DNA of 64,000 nt, taken from NCBI RefSeq assembly GCF_900110485.1, contig NZ_FODY01000002.1:124001-188000 (forward strand), in the 5' to 3' direction. The notes beneath the pieces were generated by a model that saw nothing but the letters and a program-made list of their open reading frames with translations, had not been told where the DNA came from and searched no databases. Origin of the DNA: Propionispora vibrioides. Its GTDB lineage: Bacteria; Bacillota; Negativicutes; Propionisporales; Propionisporaceae. Shown in pieces: positions 54,914-63,958 of the stretch. Position 1 is the first letter of the stretch. Every line of letters begins with the position of its first letter. The position numbers and the translations under genes are program-made.

Positions 54914-57343
54914 CTAACCAGTTATAATAACGGGCTTAATCTTCCAAATTCCCACCGAATACTCCGACCCCATACGGTCACTGGAAAAAATGCCCGAGTG
55001 GGCAATATTCATCAGCGCCATTTTCTGCCATTCCCGGCTATGGCGGAATTTATTCTCCACCACCCGTTGCGCGTCACAATAGGCGGCAAAATCCTTTAAC
55101 ACAAAAAACTCATCGTTATTATGCAGCAAATCATTATAGAGTGGTCTGAACTCTTCCCGCTCCTCCTGGAAAAAGCCGTCGACCAACTGCTCCATAACGG
55201 TTTTGATGCGCGGATCATTGTGGTACATATCCCAGGCGCTATAACCGCCGTAATGGTAGTAATCAAACACCTGCTTGGCAGTCAGGCCGAAAATGACGAT
55301 ATTGGCATCACCTACCGCCTGTTTTATTTCAATATTGGCCCCATCCATCGTACCGATGGTAATGGCGCCGTTCATCATAAATTTCATATTGCCTGTGCCG
55401 GAGGCTTCCTTGCTGGCAGTGGAAATCTGCTCGCTCACATCGGCGGCCGAAATAATCATTTCGGCTAGAGAGACACTGTAGTTTTCCAGGAACACCACCT
55501 TAAGCTTTCCCTGGATGGCGGTGTCATGATTGATTTTTTCCGCCAGCACATGAATGAGCTTGATGGTTTGCTTGGCAATATAGTAGCCGGGCGCCGCCTT
55601 GCCGGCAAAGATAAAAGTTCGCGGCACCATGTCCAGTTGGGGGTTCTCCCGCAATTTATTGTATAGATGCATAATGTGCAATACATTGAGAATCTGCCGC
55701 TTATAGGCATGAAGACGTTTTACCTGCACATCAAAAATCGAATCTACATCCACCTGAATATCGTATTTATTACTGATAAACTGGGCCAGTTTCAGCTTAT
55801 TCTGACGTTTAATAGCGGCAAACTGTTGCTGCAGGCTTTCATCCTGGGCGTAATTTACCAGTTGGATTAAATCACAGGGATATTTGATCCAGCTGCTGTC
55901 GATAGTCCGGGAAATCAATTCCGCCAATGCAGGATTGGACTTGATCAGCCAGCGGCGATGGGTAATCCCGTTGGTTTTGTTATTAAATTTATACGGGTAC
56001 AGCCGGCTGAAGCCGGCAAAGGTATGATTTTTCAAAATCTCGCTGTGAATCTGGGCGACGCCATTGACACTGTAGCTGCCGACAACCGCCAGTCTGGCCA
56101 TGTGGACCTGCCCGTCGGCGATAATCGCAATCTCACTCACAGCATCCCAGCTTTGTGTTTTATCCCATACTGTCCGGCATAGCCGTTCATGAATTTCCTG
56201 GATAATCAGATAAATCCGCGGCAACAGCTTCTCCAGCATGTCGACAGGCCATTTTTCCAGCGCCTCCGGCATAGTGGTATGGTTGGTGTAGGATATGGTA
56301 TTGACGGTAATGTTCCAGGCCTCTTCCCACCCGAGTCCCGCCTCATCTATCAGCAGGCGCATCAATTCCGGGATGGCCAGCGCCGGATGAGTATCGTTGA
56401 TATGCACACCGACCTTCTCCGGCAGGGTTCGCCAGGGCAGCGCCCGTTGCTTAAAGCAGTGTAAAATACTTTGCAAACCGGCCGAGACAAAAAAATACTG
56501 CTGTTTTAAGCGTAAAAGCCGGCCCTCATAGTGGGTATCGTCAGGATAAAGAATCTTGGAAATGCGTTCGACTGAATGACGGTACTCCACAGCCCGTGAA
56601 TAATCGCCCCGGTTGAAGGATGACAGGTCAAAATCAATGGCCGCCGGTTCCGCGCTCCAGAGCCGCAGGGTGTTCACCGTCCGGTTCTGATAACCCACAA
56701 TGGGGATATCGTAAGGGACGGCCAGAACCGGTTCGTAATCTTCGTGAACAAACATCCATTTGTCGGGCTGAATAATTTGAGTAATCCTGCCGCCAAACCG
56801 GACCTCCACTGTTTTATCGGCTTTGCGGTATTCCCAGATATAGCCGTTTTTAAGCCAGTTATCAGGCAGTTCCACCTGGTGATGATCAACGATTTTTTGT
56901 TCGAACAGACCGTATTTATAGCGGATACCGCAGCCATGACCGGGCAAATGCATGGCGGCCATAGAATCCAGCAGGCAGGCCGCCAGCCGTCCAAGCCCGC
57001 CGTTGCCCAACCCGGCGTCGGGTTCCGCCTCGGCCAGCGCCGCCAAATCAATGCCAAGCTCCGCCAATGCCTGGCGACAGGGTTCCTTCAACCCCAGATG
57101 GATTAAGTACATATCCAATAATTTGCCCAGCAAAAATTCCATGGAAAAATAAAAAACCTGTTTTTCATTTTTTGAACGGTATTGCTGCCTGGTCCGTATC
57201 CAATTTTGACTGATCACTTCCCGGACACAAGCGCCAAAAGCCATGTATTGTTCGTATAGATCGGCTTCCTCCAGCCCCTTGCCATACATGGACTGCAACT
57301 GATTAATAAAACTGTTCTTAAATCCGGCTTTATCAAAATTCAC
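54914..57343 (-). CDS. glgP: Glycogen phosphorylase (copy 3)
   Basis: 809 residues. YFSMEFLLGKLLDMYL, PDAGLGNGGLGRLAACLL and EASGTGNMKFMMNG match copy 1 closely. The GTG at 57341-57343 with AAAGGAGAG is preferred over an upstream in-frame start that would add 23 unconserved residues. Last gene of the first (glgC3-glgD3-glgP3) sub-operon. Confidence 0.94.
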   Translation of the reverse strand: MNFDKAGFKNSFINQLQSMYGKGLEEADLYEQYMAFGACVREVISQNWIRTRQQYRSKNEKQVFYFSMEFLLGKLLDMYLIHLGLKEPCRQALAELGIDLAALAEAEPDAGLGNGGLGRLAACLLDSMAAMHLPGHGCGIRYKYGLFEQKIVDHHQVELPDNWLKNGYIWEYRKADKTVEVRFGGRITQIIQPDKWMFVHEDYEPVLAVPYDIPIVGYQNRTVNTLRLWSAEPAAIDFDLSSFNRGDYSRAVEYRHSVERISKILYPDDTHYEGRLLRLKQQYFFVSAGLQSILHCFKQRALPWRTLPEKVGVHINDTHPALAIPELMRLLIDEAGLGWEEAWNITVNTISYTNHTTMPEALEKWPVDMLEKLLPRIYLIIQEIHERLCRTVWDKTQSWDAVSEIAIIADGQVHMARLAVVGSYSVNGVAQIHSEILKNHTFAGFSRLYPYKFNNKTNGITHRRWLIKSNPALAELISRTIDSSWIKYPCDLIQLVNYAQDESLQQQFAAIKRQNKLKLAQFISNKYDIQVDVDSIFDVQVKRLHAYKRQILNVLHIMHLYNKLRENPQLDMVPRTFIFAGKAAPGYYIAKQTIKLIHVLAEKINHDTAIQGKLKVVFLENYSVSLAEMIISAADVSEQISTASKEASGTGNMKFMMNGAITIGTMDGANIEIKQAVGDANIVIFGLTAKQVFDYYHYGGYSAWDMYHNDPRIKTVMEQLVDGFFQEEREEFRPLYNDLLHNNDEFFVLKDFAAYCDAQRVVENKFRHSREWQKMALMNIAHSGIFSSDRMGSEYSVGIWKIKPVIITG

Positions 57344-57422
57344 GTCCCGCTCTCCTTTCCTTGCCAAGCAGACCGGCCTGACGCCGCCGCTTCGCCGCTG
57401 TGGTTCTTGCACCAGATTCTGC

Positions 57423-58505
57423 TTACTGCGACAGCGCCGTGCCGGAAACGACCATAGCCAGCCCGCCCGTTCCTTTCAGGCAATTTCCCCGGGAAATACG
57501 CACATCCTGATCGCAGATCACATTTTCCAGCCGGACGTCACCTGTAATATGACAGCCAGGCATAACGATACTGTTTTTTATAATCGCCCCAGGCTCTACT
57601 GTCACACCATGAAAAATGACGCTATTTTCAATAACACCACCAATCAGGCAGCCACTGGCCACAATGGCATTTCGTACCCGGGCTCCCGTCAAATAAACGG
57701 CCGGCGGTTCCTCCTGATCGCAGGTATAGGTCATGCCTGCCTCGGCGAAAAACTGCTGCCACTTTTCAATGGTCAGAAGCTCCATATGGTGGCGGTAGTA
57801 ACTTTGCGCCGAACCGATGCCGGCCACATAGCCTTTATGCCGGTAGCCGTATACACGCAGCCGGCCTGTTTGTTGCAAAACTCCGTCCAGTATGGTGTCG
57901 TAAGCACCACCCCGGCAGCCGGCGCTCACCAACTCTAAAAATAAAGACTTACTCATCAGGCACATATCCAGTGAAACCATTCCCTGGGTGGCAAGTCCCC
58001 GGACGCGACCATCTGCGTCCAGCAGCAAAGCCGTGTCTCCCGCTATTTTTTCCGCCAGACCTTTATCTCCCACCACCAGAGTTACATCAGCCTTGTGCAA
58101 TTGATGAAAATGCTTTACCCGGCGATAGTCAAGGCTGCAGACCAAATGGCCGCCTGCTAACAATATATAATCCTGACGGCTGGCTTCAATATAGTCCAGA
58201 TTGTGGTAAAACCCGGTTACATCGCTGTCTCCCTCATTGCGGAGCGGTAAAAAAAGCAACCCACCCCGCTTCCCGGCCAGCTGCCAATCCCGGCCGGAAC
58301 GCAAATGATTCATAACCGCCCGGTATTGCCCTTGCAGCAATACTCCGACATTCTCTATACCGGAATTGACCATACTGGATAAAACAAAATCAATTACCCG
58401 GTACTCACCACCAAACGGCAGCACCGCGACATGTCGTATTCCGCTCATTTCAACCGGTGCCGCCTGCTGCCGGCCGAAGGAAATAAGCCCCATCACATTT
58501 TCCAT
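57423..58505 (-). CDS. glgD: GlgD-like subunit (copy 3)
   Basis: 360 residues. N-terminus MGLISFGRQQ replaces the nucleotide loop, and the catalytic Asp position reads LAGGHLVCSLDY, so it is probably catalytically dead. Start ATG 58503-58505 behind AAAGGAG. Pairs with glgC copy 3 immediately upstream. Confidence 0.85.
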   Translation of the reverse strand: MENVMGLISFGRQQAAPVEMSGIRHVAVLPFGGEYRVIDFVLSSMVNSGIENVGVLLQGQYRAVMNHLRSGRDWQLAGKRGGLLFLPLRNEGDSDVTGFYHNLDYIEASRQDYILLAGGHLVCSLDYRRVKHFHQLHKADVTLVVGDKGLAEKIAGDTALLLDADGRVRGLATQGMVSLDMCLMSKSLFLELVSAGCRGGAYDTILDGVLQQTGRLRVYGYRHKGYVAGIGSAQSYYRHHMELLTIEKWQQFFAEAGMTYTCDQEEPPAVYLTGARVRNAIVASGCLIGGVIENSVIFHGVTVEPGAIIKNSIVMPGCHITGDVRLENVICDQDVRISRGNCLKGTGGLAMVVSGTALSQ

Positions 58506-58542
58506 AATCCGCTCCTTTATTGAACTGCTTTTTGCTTGCCGG

Positions 58543-59718
58543 CTACCCTACCTGCTTCCGCGGCAGAGCAGCTTCCGGTTGATGTCCTCGCGCTTCGTTC
58601 CCCGCCTTACCGGCAATCACAATCGGCTCTCCTTCGCTGCCTATTTGGACACCGCTGCCGATCCTGGCCTGACTGTCGACAATGGCCCGGTTGATTTGAG
58701 CCTGTGCACCGATATAGGCATCAGGCATAAGTACGGAATTTTTCACCTTGGCCCCTTCTGCAACATAGACTCCCGAAAAGACTACGCAGTGCTCCACCTC
58801 GCCTAAAATGGTGCAGCCCTGATTGATTAACGAATCGGTTACCCTGGCCGATGCGGCGATAAAATGAGGCGGCTGGATTTTAAACGGCGAATAAACAGGC
58901 CAGCGGCCGTCCCGTAAATCAAGCTTCGGGTTGGGTCCCAGCAAATCCATATTAGCTTCCCAAAGGCTGTCTACCGTCCCCACATCCTTCCAGTAGCCGG
59001 CATGGGTATACGACTGCATATTTTCACCTTCCGCCAGCATGGCAGGTATGACGTTTTTGCCAAAATCATGCTCCGACCGTTCGGTCAATGCATCGCGTTC
59101 CAGATAGCGACGCAGTTTATCCCAGGTGAAAATATAGATTCCCATGGAAGCCAGATTACTGCTCGCCTGTGAGGGTTTTTCCTGAAATTCGGTAATCCGG
59201 CCGGCTTCATCTACTTGCATAATGCCAAACCGCCCCGTATCCTCCCAGGGAACCCGGATGACGCCAATGGTTGCCGCCGCCTGCTTTCTCTTATGCTCCT
59301 CCAGCATTTTCCGGTAATTCATTGTATAAATATGATCGCCGGAAAGCACCAGAACATAGGCGGGCCGGTGTGCCTCGATGAAGTGAATGTTCTGGTAAAT
59401 GGCATCGGCGGTTCCCTTATACCATTCGGCACTCCGCTCCCTGGTATAGGGCGGCAGGATAGCTACACCACCATGCTTTTTATCCAAATCCCAGGCACTG
59501 CCTGAGCCGATGTGACGATGCAGCGCCAGCGGTTGATACTGTGTCAGTACGCCCACAGTATATATGGCGGAGTTCCGGCAATTGCTCAACACAAAATCAA
59601 TAATCCGATATTTCCCGCCAAACGGCACCGCCGGCTTTGCCGTCCTTTTCGTTAAACTTTCCAAACGGCTCCCTTGCCCGCCTGCCAGTATCATGGCCAC
59701 ACATTCTTGACTTGACAT
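58543..59718 (-). CDS. glgC: Glucose-1-phosphate adenylyltransferase (copy 3)
   Basis: 391 residues. [40 protein letters not shown] and [10 protein letters not shown] are present. The RLESLT variant of the loop differs from the RLGxLT of copies 1 and 2. The ATG at 59716-59718 follows GAGAGGAG. It is the first gene of the whole cluster. Confidence 0.93.
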   Translation of the reverse strand: MSSQECVAMILAGGQGSRLESLTKRTAKPAVPFGGKYRIIDFVLSNCRNSAIYTVGVLTQYQPLALHRHIGSGSAWDLDKKHGGVAILPPYTRERSAEWYKGTADAIYQNIHFIEAHRPAYVLVLSGDHIYTMNYRKMLEEHKRKQAAATIGVIRVPWEDTGRFGIMQVDEAGRITEFQEKPSQASSNLASMGIYIFTWDKLRRYLERDALTERSEHDFGKNVIPAMLAEGENMQSYTHAGYWKDVGTVDSLWEANMDLLGPNPKLDLRDGRWPVYSPFKIQPPHFIAASARVTDSLINQGCTILGEVEHCVVFSGVYVAEGAKVKNSVLMPDAYIGAQAQINRAIVDSQARIGSGVQIGSEGEPIVIAGKAGNEARGHQPEAALPRKQVG

Positions 59719-59863
59719 GCACCTACTCCTCTCAGTCATTATCATCGTACCGTCCTGCTGAATGAAATTCTGTCAGGCGTTTACGCAACAGGCGCAAGGC
59801 TCGCTGCGCCCGTACATACAATGTCTATGCCGCAGGTGCTGGCGCTATGACAAATAAATAAAG

Positions 59864-59892
59864 CCGGACAGCGTGCCGTCCGGGCCAAACAG
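59864..59892 (-). promoter_or_regulatory. Leader hairpin upstream of glgC copy 3
   Basis: Minus strand CCGGAC ... GTCCGG followed by TTTATTTATTTG. No minus-strand gene lies upstream, so this terminator-like hairpin must be in the glgC3 leader. The rest of 59719-60144 is element G; I did not find a convincing promoter. Confidence 0.4.
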
Positions 59893-59962
59893 AGGATTTT
59901 AACATATTCTGTAGAATAATGTTGTAATTTACCTGAATCAACCATTTACTGGCGTCAATTTA

Positions 59963-60132
59963 CTAGGGAACCGCTGATTTAATGAGCCTGCCGGCCTGGC
60001 GAGAGATTTTTTCGGCTGGCAGGGAAGTAAAACCGCAGGAATAGCGGTCCCTATTTCAAAGTTTTGCTGACGCAGCCAGACGGAAAAAGATCCGTCTGGC
60101 TGTGCAGTGTGAATAAATCAGTGGTTCCCTAG
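59963..60132. repeat. Dispersed inverted-repeat element, copy G (170 bp)
   Basis: Ends CTAGGGAACCGCTGATTTA (59963-59981) and its complement at 60114-60132, 18 of 19. The core TGGCGAGAGATTTTTTCGG at 59997-60015 is the family box in reverse orientation. A second stem CCAGACGGA/TCCGTCTGG lies inside. The last bases of the right end form part of the AGGAGG ribosome site of the next gene. Confidence 0.8.
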
Positions 60133-60144
60133 GAGGCCTTACCG

Positions 60145-62271
60145 ATGCACCTATTATGGATTCATGCCCTGGCGGAGAAATTGGCTAAAAACCGTTATTG
60201 CCTGGCAGTCCGCCGCAGTCTGATCGTTATTTCCCCGGCTGCCGTAGCCGGTTCCTTTGCCACCATGATCACTTTTTTCCCTGGGCTGTCTTTTCAGCAG
60301 TGGATGACTTCCCTGTTCGGAGCTTCCTGGTACCGCGGTGGTCAGGCCTTGATAAACAGTTCGTTTTCCATCATATCCATTCTTTTCGTTGCAGCCATCA
60401 GCTACTTTTTAGCGGAAAGCCATCCCCGTAACAGTCAGGGAAAACTGCATCCCCTGATTGCCTCGTTTGTCTCTCTCTCCTGCTTCATCCTGCTGCTGCA
60501 GCCTTTCGCCCAGGCTGAGGTGGGCGGCCCCTGGCTGGGAAAAAGCGGTCTGCTCTTGGCCATCATTACAGCCTTTGTCATGACCGAAGCCTTTCTTTAT
60601 CTTTGTTCGCTGCCGGCCATCAATATCTCCCTGCTGGCCGATGAGGAAGAATCACTGATCATCGGCCAGGCCGTCTCGGCCATCATCCCCTACCTGCTGC
60701 TGCTTGCCGGCTGCTTTGCCGTCAAAGTTCTGTTGCACCAGCTGGCAGTGTACGACATACACGCTTATCTCAGCACGCAGCTCAGTCATCTGTTTACCTA
60801 CATAACCTGGCCGCTGGGCCGGGCCTTACTGTTTGTCCTGCTGGTGCAAATCCTATGGTTTTTCGGCATCCATGGCAATGACCTGCTGTTTCCCGTTATG
60901 CGCGAGGTTTACTCTCCCGCCGGGTTGGCTAATCAGGCGGCGGTCTCGGCCGGATTGCCGCCGCAGGAAATATTTACCGACTTTTTTTTCAATCAGTTTG
61001 TCTTTCTGGGCGGCTCCGGCGCTACCCTCTGCCTGATTGTCTGCCTCCTGTATATTGCCAAGCACAAAAGTACCCTGCGCATCGCCCAGCTTTCTCTTAT
61101 CCCGGGTTTGTTCAATATCAATGAAATCCTGTTGTTCGGCCTGCCGATTGTAATGAATCCGCTTTACTTCCTCCCCTTTCTCCTGGTTCCCGCCCTATTA
61201 ACCTTTATTTCCTATGCCGTGATTAGTGCCGGTCTGGTTCCCACCCCCAGCTATTACGCCACCTGGACCACCCCGGCCTTGTTCGGCGGTTACTGGGTCA
61301 CGGCATCCTGGCAGGGAGCTTTGCTACAACTGGCAAATCTGTTGTTAGGACTGTTTATCTACCTGCCTTTTGTTAAAGAAGCCGAGAAAAAGAAAGAGAC
61401 CGAAATTCACAACTCTTTTATTTCCTTAATCCAAACCGCCGATTATTGGAATACACCTACTCCCCAGCATTTGCTGGAAAAAAATGACCGCCAGGGTACC
61501 ATGGCCCGTTCGCTGGCCCGTGATCTGCTGCAGGCATTGGAAAAAAACGAGCTGTTCCTGGAGTATCAGCCCCAGGTCGATGCCACCGGTCAGGTCATCG
61601 GCGTCGAAGCCCTGCTGCGCTGGACCCACGAGGCCTATGGCAGGATACCGCCGCCGGTCATTATTACGCTGGCTGAAGAAGCGGGCATCATTGACCGGCT
61701 GGGAAAATGGATCATCGACACAGCCTGCAACCAGCTAAGAGCCTGGAAGCAGGAAGGACTCCCTTCGCTGCGCCTGTCCATCAACGTCTCGGTATTGCAG
61801 CTTTATCAGAAAAACCTGCTGGAAGATATCGCCGTCGCCATTGATCGAAATCAGTTGGACCCGCACGAATTGGAAATAGAAATAACCGAGAAATTCGCGT
61901 TAAGCAATGATCAACGCTCCCTTTCCACACTGGAGGCCCTCCATCGCTGCGGCGTCCGCATTGCGATCGACGATTTCGGTATGGGCCACAGCTCGCTCCA
62001 ATATATTAAATACTTTCCCGTCGATACGCTTAAGATCGACCGCTCGCTTAGCCACGATGTGCTGGAGGACAGAAGCTATCAGGAAATTATTACCTCCATT
62101 GTCTCATTATGCAGCTCCTTGAACATCGATGTCATTGTAGAATATGTGGAAACCGACAAGCAGCGGGACCTGTTAAAAGAACTGGGATGCCTGCGCTATC
62201 AGGGTTATTTGTACAGCCCGGCGCTGCCGGCCGGCAAAATTCCCGACTTTGTACGCCGGCATCCCCACTAA
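60145..62271 (+). CDS. Chimeric PTS EIIC-like membrane protein with EAL c-di-GMP phosphodiesterase domain
   Basis: 708 residues. The first 415 residues form about ten membrane helices resembling lactose/cellobiose EIIC (SLIVISPAAVAGSFATMI at the start; FFGIHGNDLLFPVM in the substrate region). An EAL domain follows (about 455-705) with EALLRW, INVS, EITE, DDFGMG, LKID, VEYVE and QGYLYS in order; all metal and catalytic residues are present, with Thr to Met in DDFGTG. No EIIB or phosphorylated Cys is seen, so it is more likely a sugar sensor controlling c-di-GMP breakdown than a transporter, by inference. Confidence 0.85.
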   Translation: MHLLWIHALAEKLAKNRYCLAVRRSLIVISPAAVAGSFATMITFFPGLSFQQWMTSLFGASWYRGGQALINSSFSIISILFVAAISYFLAESHPRNSQGKLHPLIASFVSLSCFILLLQPFAQAEVGGPWLGKSGLLLAIITAFVMTEAFLYLCSLPAINISLLADEEESLIIGQAVSAIIPYLLLLAGCFAVKVLLHQLAVYDIHAYLSTQLSHLFTYITWPLGRALLFVLLVQILWFFGIHGNDLLFPVMREVYSPAGLANQAAVSAGLPPQEIFTDFFFNQFVFLGGSGATLCLIVCLLYIAKHKSTLRIAQLSLIPGLFNINEILLFGLPIVMNPLYFLPFLLVPALLTFISYAVISAGLVPTPSYYATWTTPALFGGYWVTASWQGALLQLANLLLGLFIYLPFVKEAEKKKETEIHNSFISLIQTADYWNTPTPQHLLEKNDRQGTMARSLARDLLQALEKNELFLEYQPQVDATGQVIGVEALLRWTHEAYGRIPPPVIITLAEEAGIIDRLGKWIIDTACNQLRAWKQEGLPSLRLSINVSVLQLYQKNLLEDIAVAIDRNQLDPHELEIEITEKFALSNDQRSLSTLEALHRCGVRIAIDDFGMGHSSLQYIKYFPVDTLKIDRSLSHDVLEDRSYQEIITSIVSLCSSLNIDVIVEYVETDKQRDLLKELGCLRYQGYLYSPALPAGKIPDFVRRHPH

Positions 62272-62360
62272 CCCCAAAAAACAACTTCACAACCTACCGC
62301 TTCTGCAAAAGCTCCTACTCATTTTTTCCACACCAACATAGCCAGCCTGCCTGGCAAGCT

Positions 62361-62404
62361 AAAAGGGGAGCCGGCCTGATCGTCAATCAGGCCGGCTCCC
62401 CTTT
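62361..62404. terminator. Bidirectional terminator
   Basis: AAAGGGGAGCCGGCCTGAT and its complement form a near-perfect stem between the converging EIIC-EAL and M48 genes. Confidence 0.88.
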
Positions 62405-62405
62405 G

Positions 62406-63455
62406 TTATGTCTGACGCCAGCTTCTCAATTTAGTTAAATACTCGGCCGCCAAATCCATGACCGACATATTTTGCGCCGCCGCATCCTGCGACGTCAGCG
62501 TAATGACCGAACGGTCATCATAATATACGGTGATGCCATTTTCGTCATGATCCAGAATATATTGATCGGGATTATAGTCGGGCAGTTGCCTGAGCCGGAA
62601 CAATGTCCCGGCTACGAAATAAGCCCGGTATGCCGGTTTGTACCCGGCATATTCGGCCGTAATCGGCGGCAGCGACCAATCGCCGTCCACCACTTGCGCC
62701 TCCTTCCCGTCCGCCCCCTCATTAACGGTCGGGGATATATTCTGATCTTTTATGTACCCTTCCACCGCCTTGATCCGGGCCTGCCCCTCCGGGTGGTCGG
62801 AAAACAAATCGTAATGATATTTCTGATCCATAGTGGCCAATTTCTCTAAGCCAATCAACATGCTATAGGGATTGTAACCGGCCCGGTAAGTATGTACGAA
62901 TCCCAAATAATCGGCTTCCCGTTCATCAGAACGGCTATAGCCGGCCATAATCGCATTGTAGGCCAAATTTTGCAGCAACGCCCCCCTGTCGCCAAACAGC
63001 ACGCCGAATAAAATATTCATACCCAGTCCCTTTTCAATCTGGCGCACGCTATGGCGCTTGACAATATGCCCGATCTCATGTCCGATAACTCCGGCCAGTT
63101 CCTCATCGGAAGGCATGAGGTCAATCAAGCCTTTATAGACATAAATAAAACCGCCCGGTACGGCAAAAGCGTTAACCTCTTTTGAATTGAGCACTTTAAA
63201 CGTATACGGCAGGTCTTGACGGTCACACACGGCAACCAGACGCCGGCCGATCCGGTCGACCCGTTCCTGCAGAGCCGGATCATCCAGCAATCCATACTGC
63301 TTTTCCACCTGTTTGGCCACGTTGCGGCCCATTTCAATCTCATCCTTGGTGCTGATTAGCGTTCCCGCCTGAGCCACCGGAAACTGAACCCCTTGCAGGA
63401 AGATCAAGATACCCAGACAAAAACTGAAAATCAGGCGCACTCCCAACCGAACCAT
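62406..63455 (-). CDS. M48-family zinc metallopeptidase, exported
   Basis: 349 residues. Signal peptide (cut near VAQAG), then an M48 catalytic domain with zinc motif GHEIGHIVKRHS near residue 126 and DEREADYLG as the third-ligand Glu region. BepA/Loi-like members act in the periplasm on envelope proteins, consistent with a diderm cell. The ATG at 63453-63455 follows AGGAGG; the open frame upstream runs through non-coding sequence. Confidence 0.88.
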   Translation of the reverse strand: MVRLGVRLIFSFCLGILIFLQGVQFPVAQAGTLISTKDEIEMGRNVAKQVEKQYGLLDDPALQERVDRIGRRLVAVCDRQDLPYTFKVLNSKEVNAFAVPGGFIYVYKGLIDLMPSDEELAGVIGHEIGHIVKRHSVRQIEKGLGMNILFGVLFGDRGALLQNLAYNAIMAGYSRSDEREADYLGFVHTYRAGYNPYSMLIGLEKLATMDQKYHYDLFSDHPEGQARIKAVEGYIKDQNISPTVNEGADGKEAQVVDGDWSLPPITAEYAGYKPAYRAYFVAGTLFRLRQLPDYNPDQYILDHDENGITVYYDDRSVITLTSQDAAAQNMSVMDLAAEYLTKLRSWRQT

Positions 63456-63599
63456 CGTTACCTCCTGGGGGAACCGAATTAAAAGCAGCCATTTGGTGCA
63501 CGCTGTAGAGAGAAGCAGCCCCCTCACCTGCCGCCAACTGCATTCTATATTAATCTTAATATTCTCGCCAAAGCAGAAAAATCCTGCCACACGACCCCT

Positions 63600-63774
63600 G
63601 AGGCATGTTTTCAAACTAACGGAATGATCCCTGGCGAGTGATTTTTGTGCCAGACAATGCAACATTTTTTGCAGGAATAGGGGTCCCTCTTTTTAAAAAA
63701 GGGTACCGAAATATCGCATAAAAGGCACCGGCAGAGGACATTGGGGCTAGTTTAAAAACGCTCTCTAATGCCTC
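63600..63774. repeat. Dispersed inverted-repeat element, copy H (about 175 bp)
   Basis: Ends GAGGCATGTTTTCAAACTAA and, inverted, TAGTTTAAAAACGC...ATGCCTC are imperfect complements. The core TGGCGAGTGATTTTTGTGC (63632-63650) is the family box in reverse orientation; GGAATGATC links it to F and E. The rest of 63456-63958 is AT-rich with the promoter below. Confidence 0.6.
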
Positions 63775-63882
63775 GGTCATCACAAAGATACTATAATTCC
63801 CCTAAAAACTACACCATTAGTCAAATAAAGCCGCTATTAAAGCTAATTATTTATGTAAATAAATAAAAATTTATTCCTTTTA

Positions 63883-63911
63883 TTGCCACATGAACAAAAT
63901 CGTGGTACTAT
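63883..63911 (+). promoter_or_regulatory. Promoter of the gene at the right edge
   Basis: TTGCCA at 63883-63888, a 17-base spacer and TACTAT at 63906-63911. Confidence 0.5.
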
Positions 63912-63958
63912 TATTAATGATTTATCTTTTAATATCGCGCCATATTTCAGAAAGGAAG

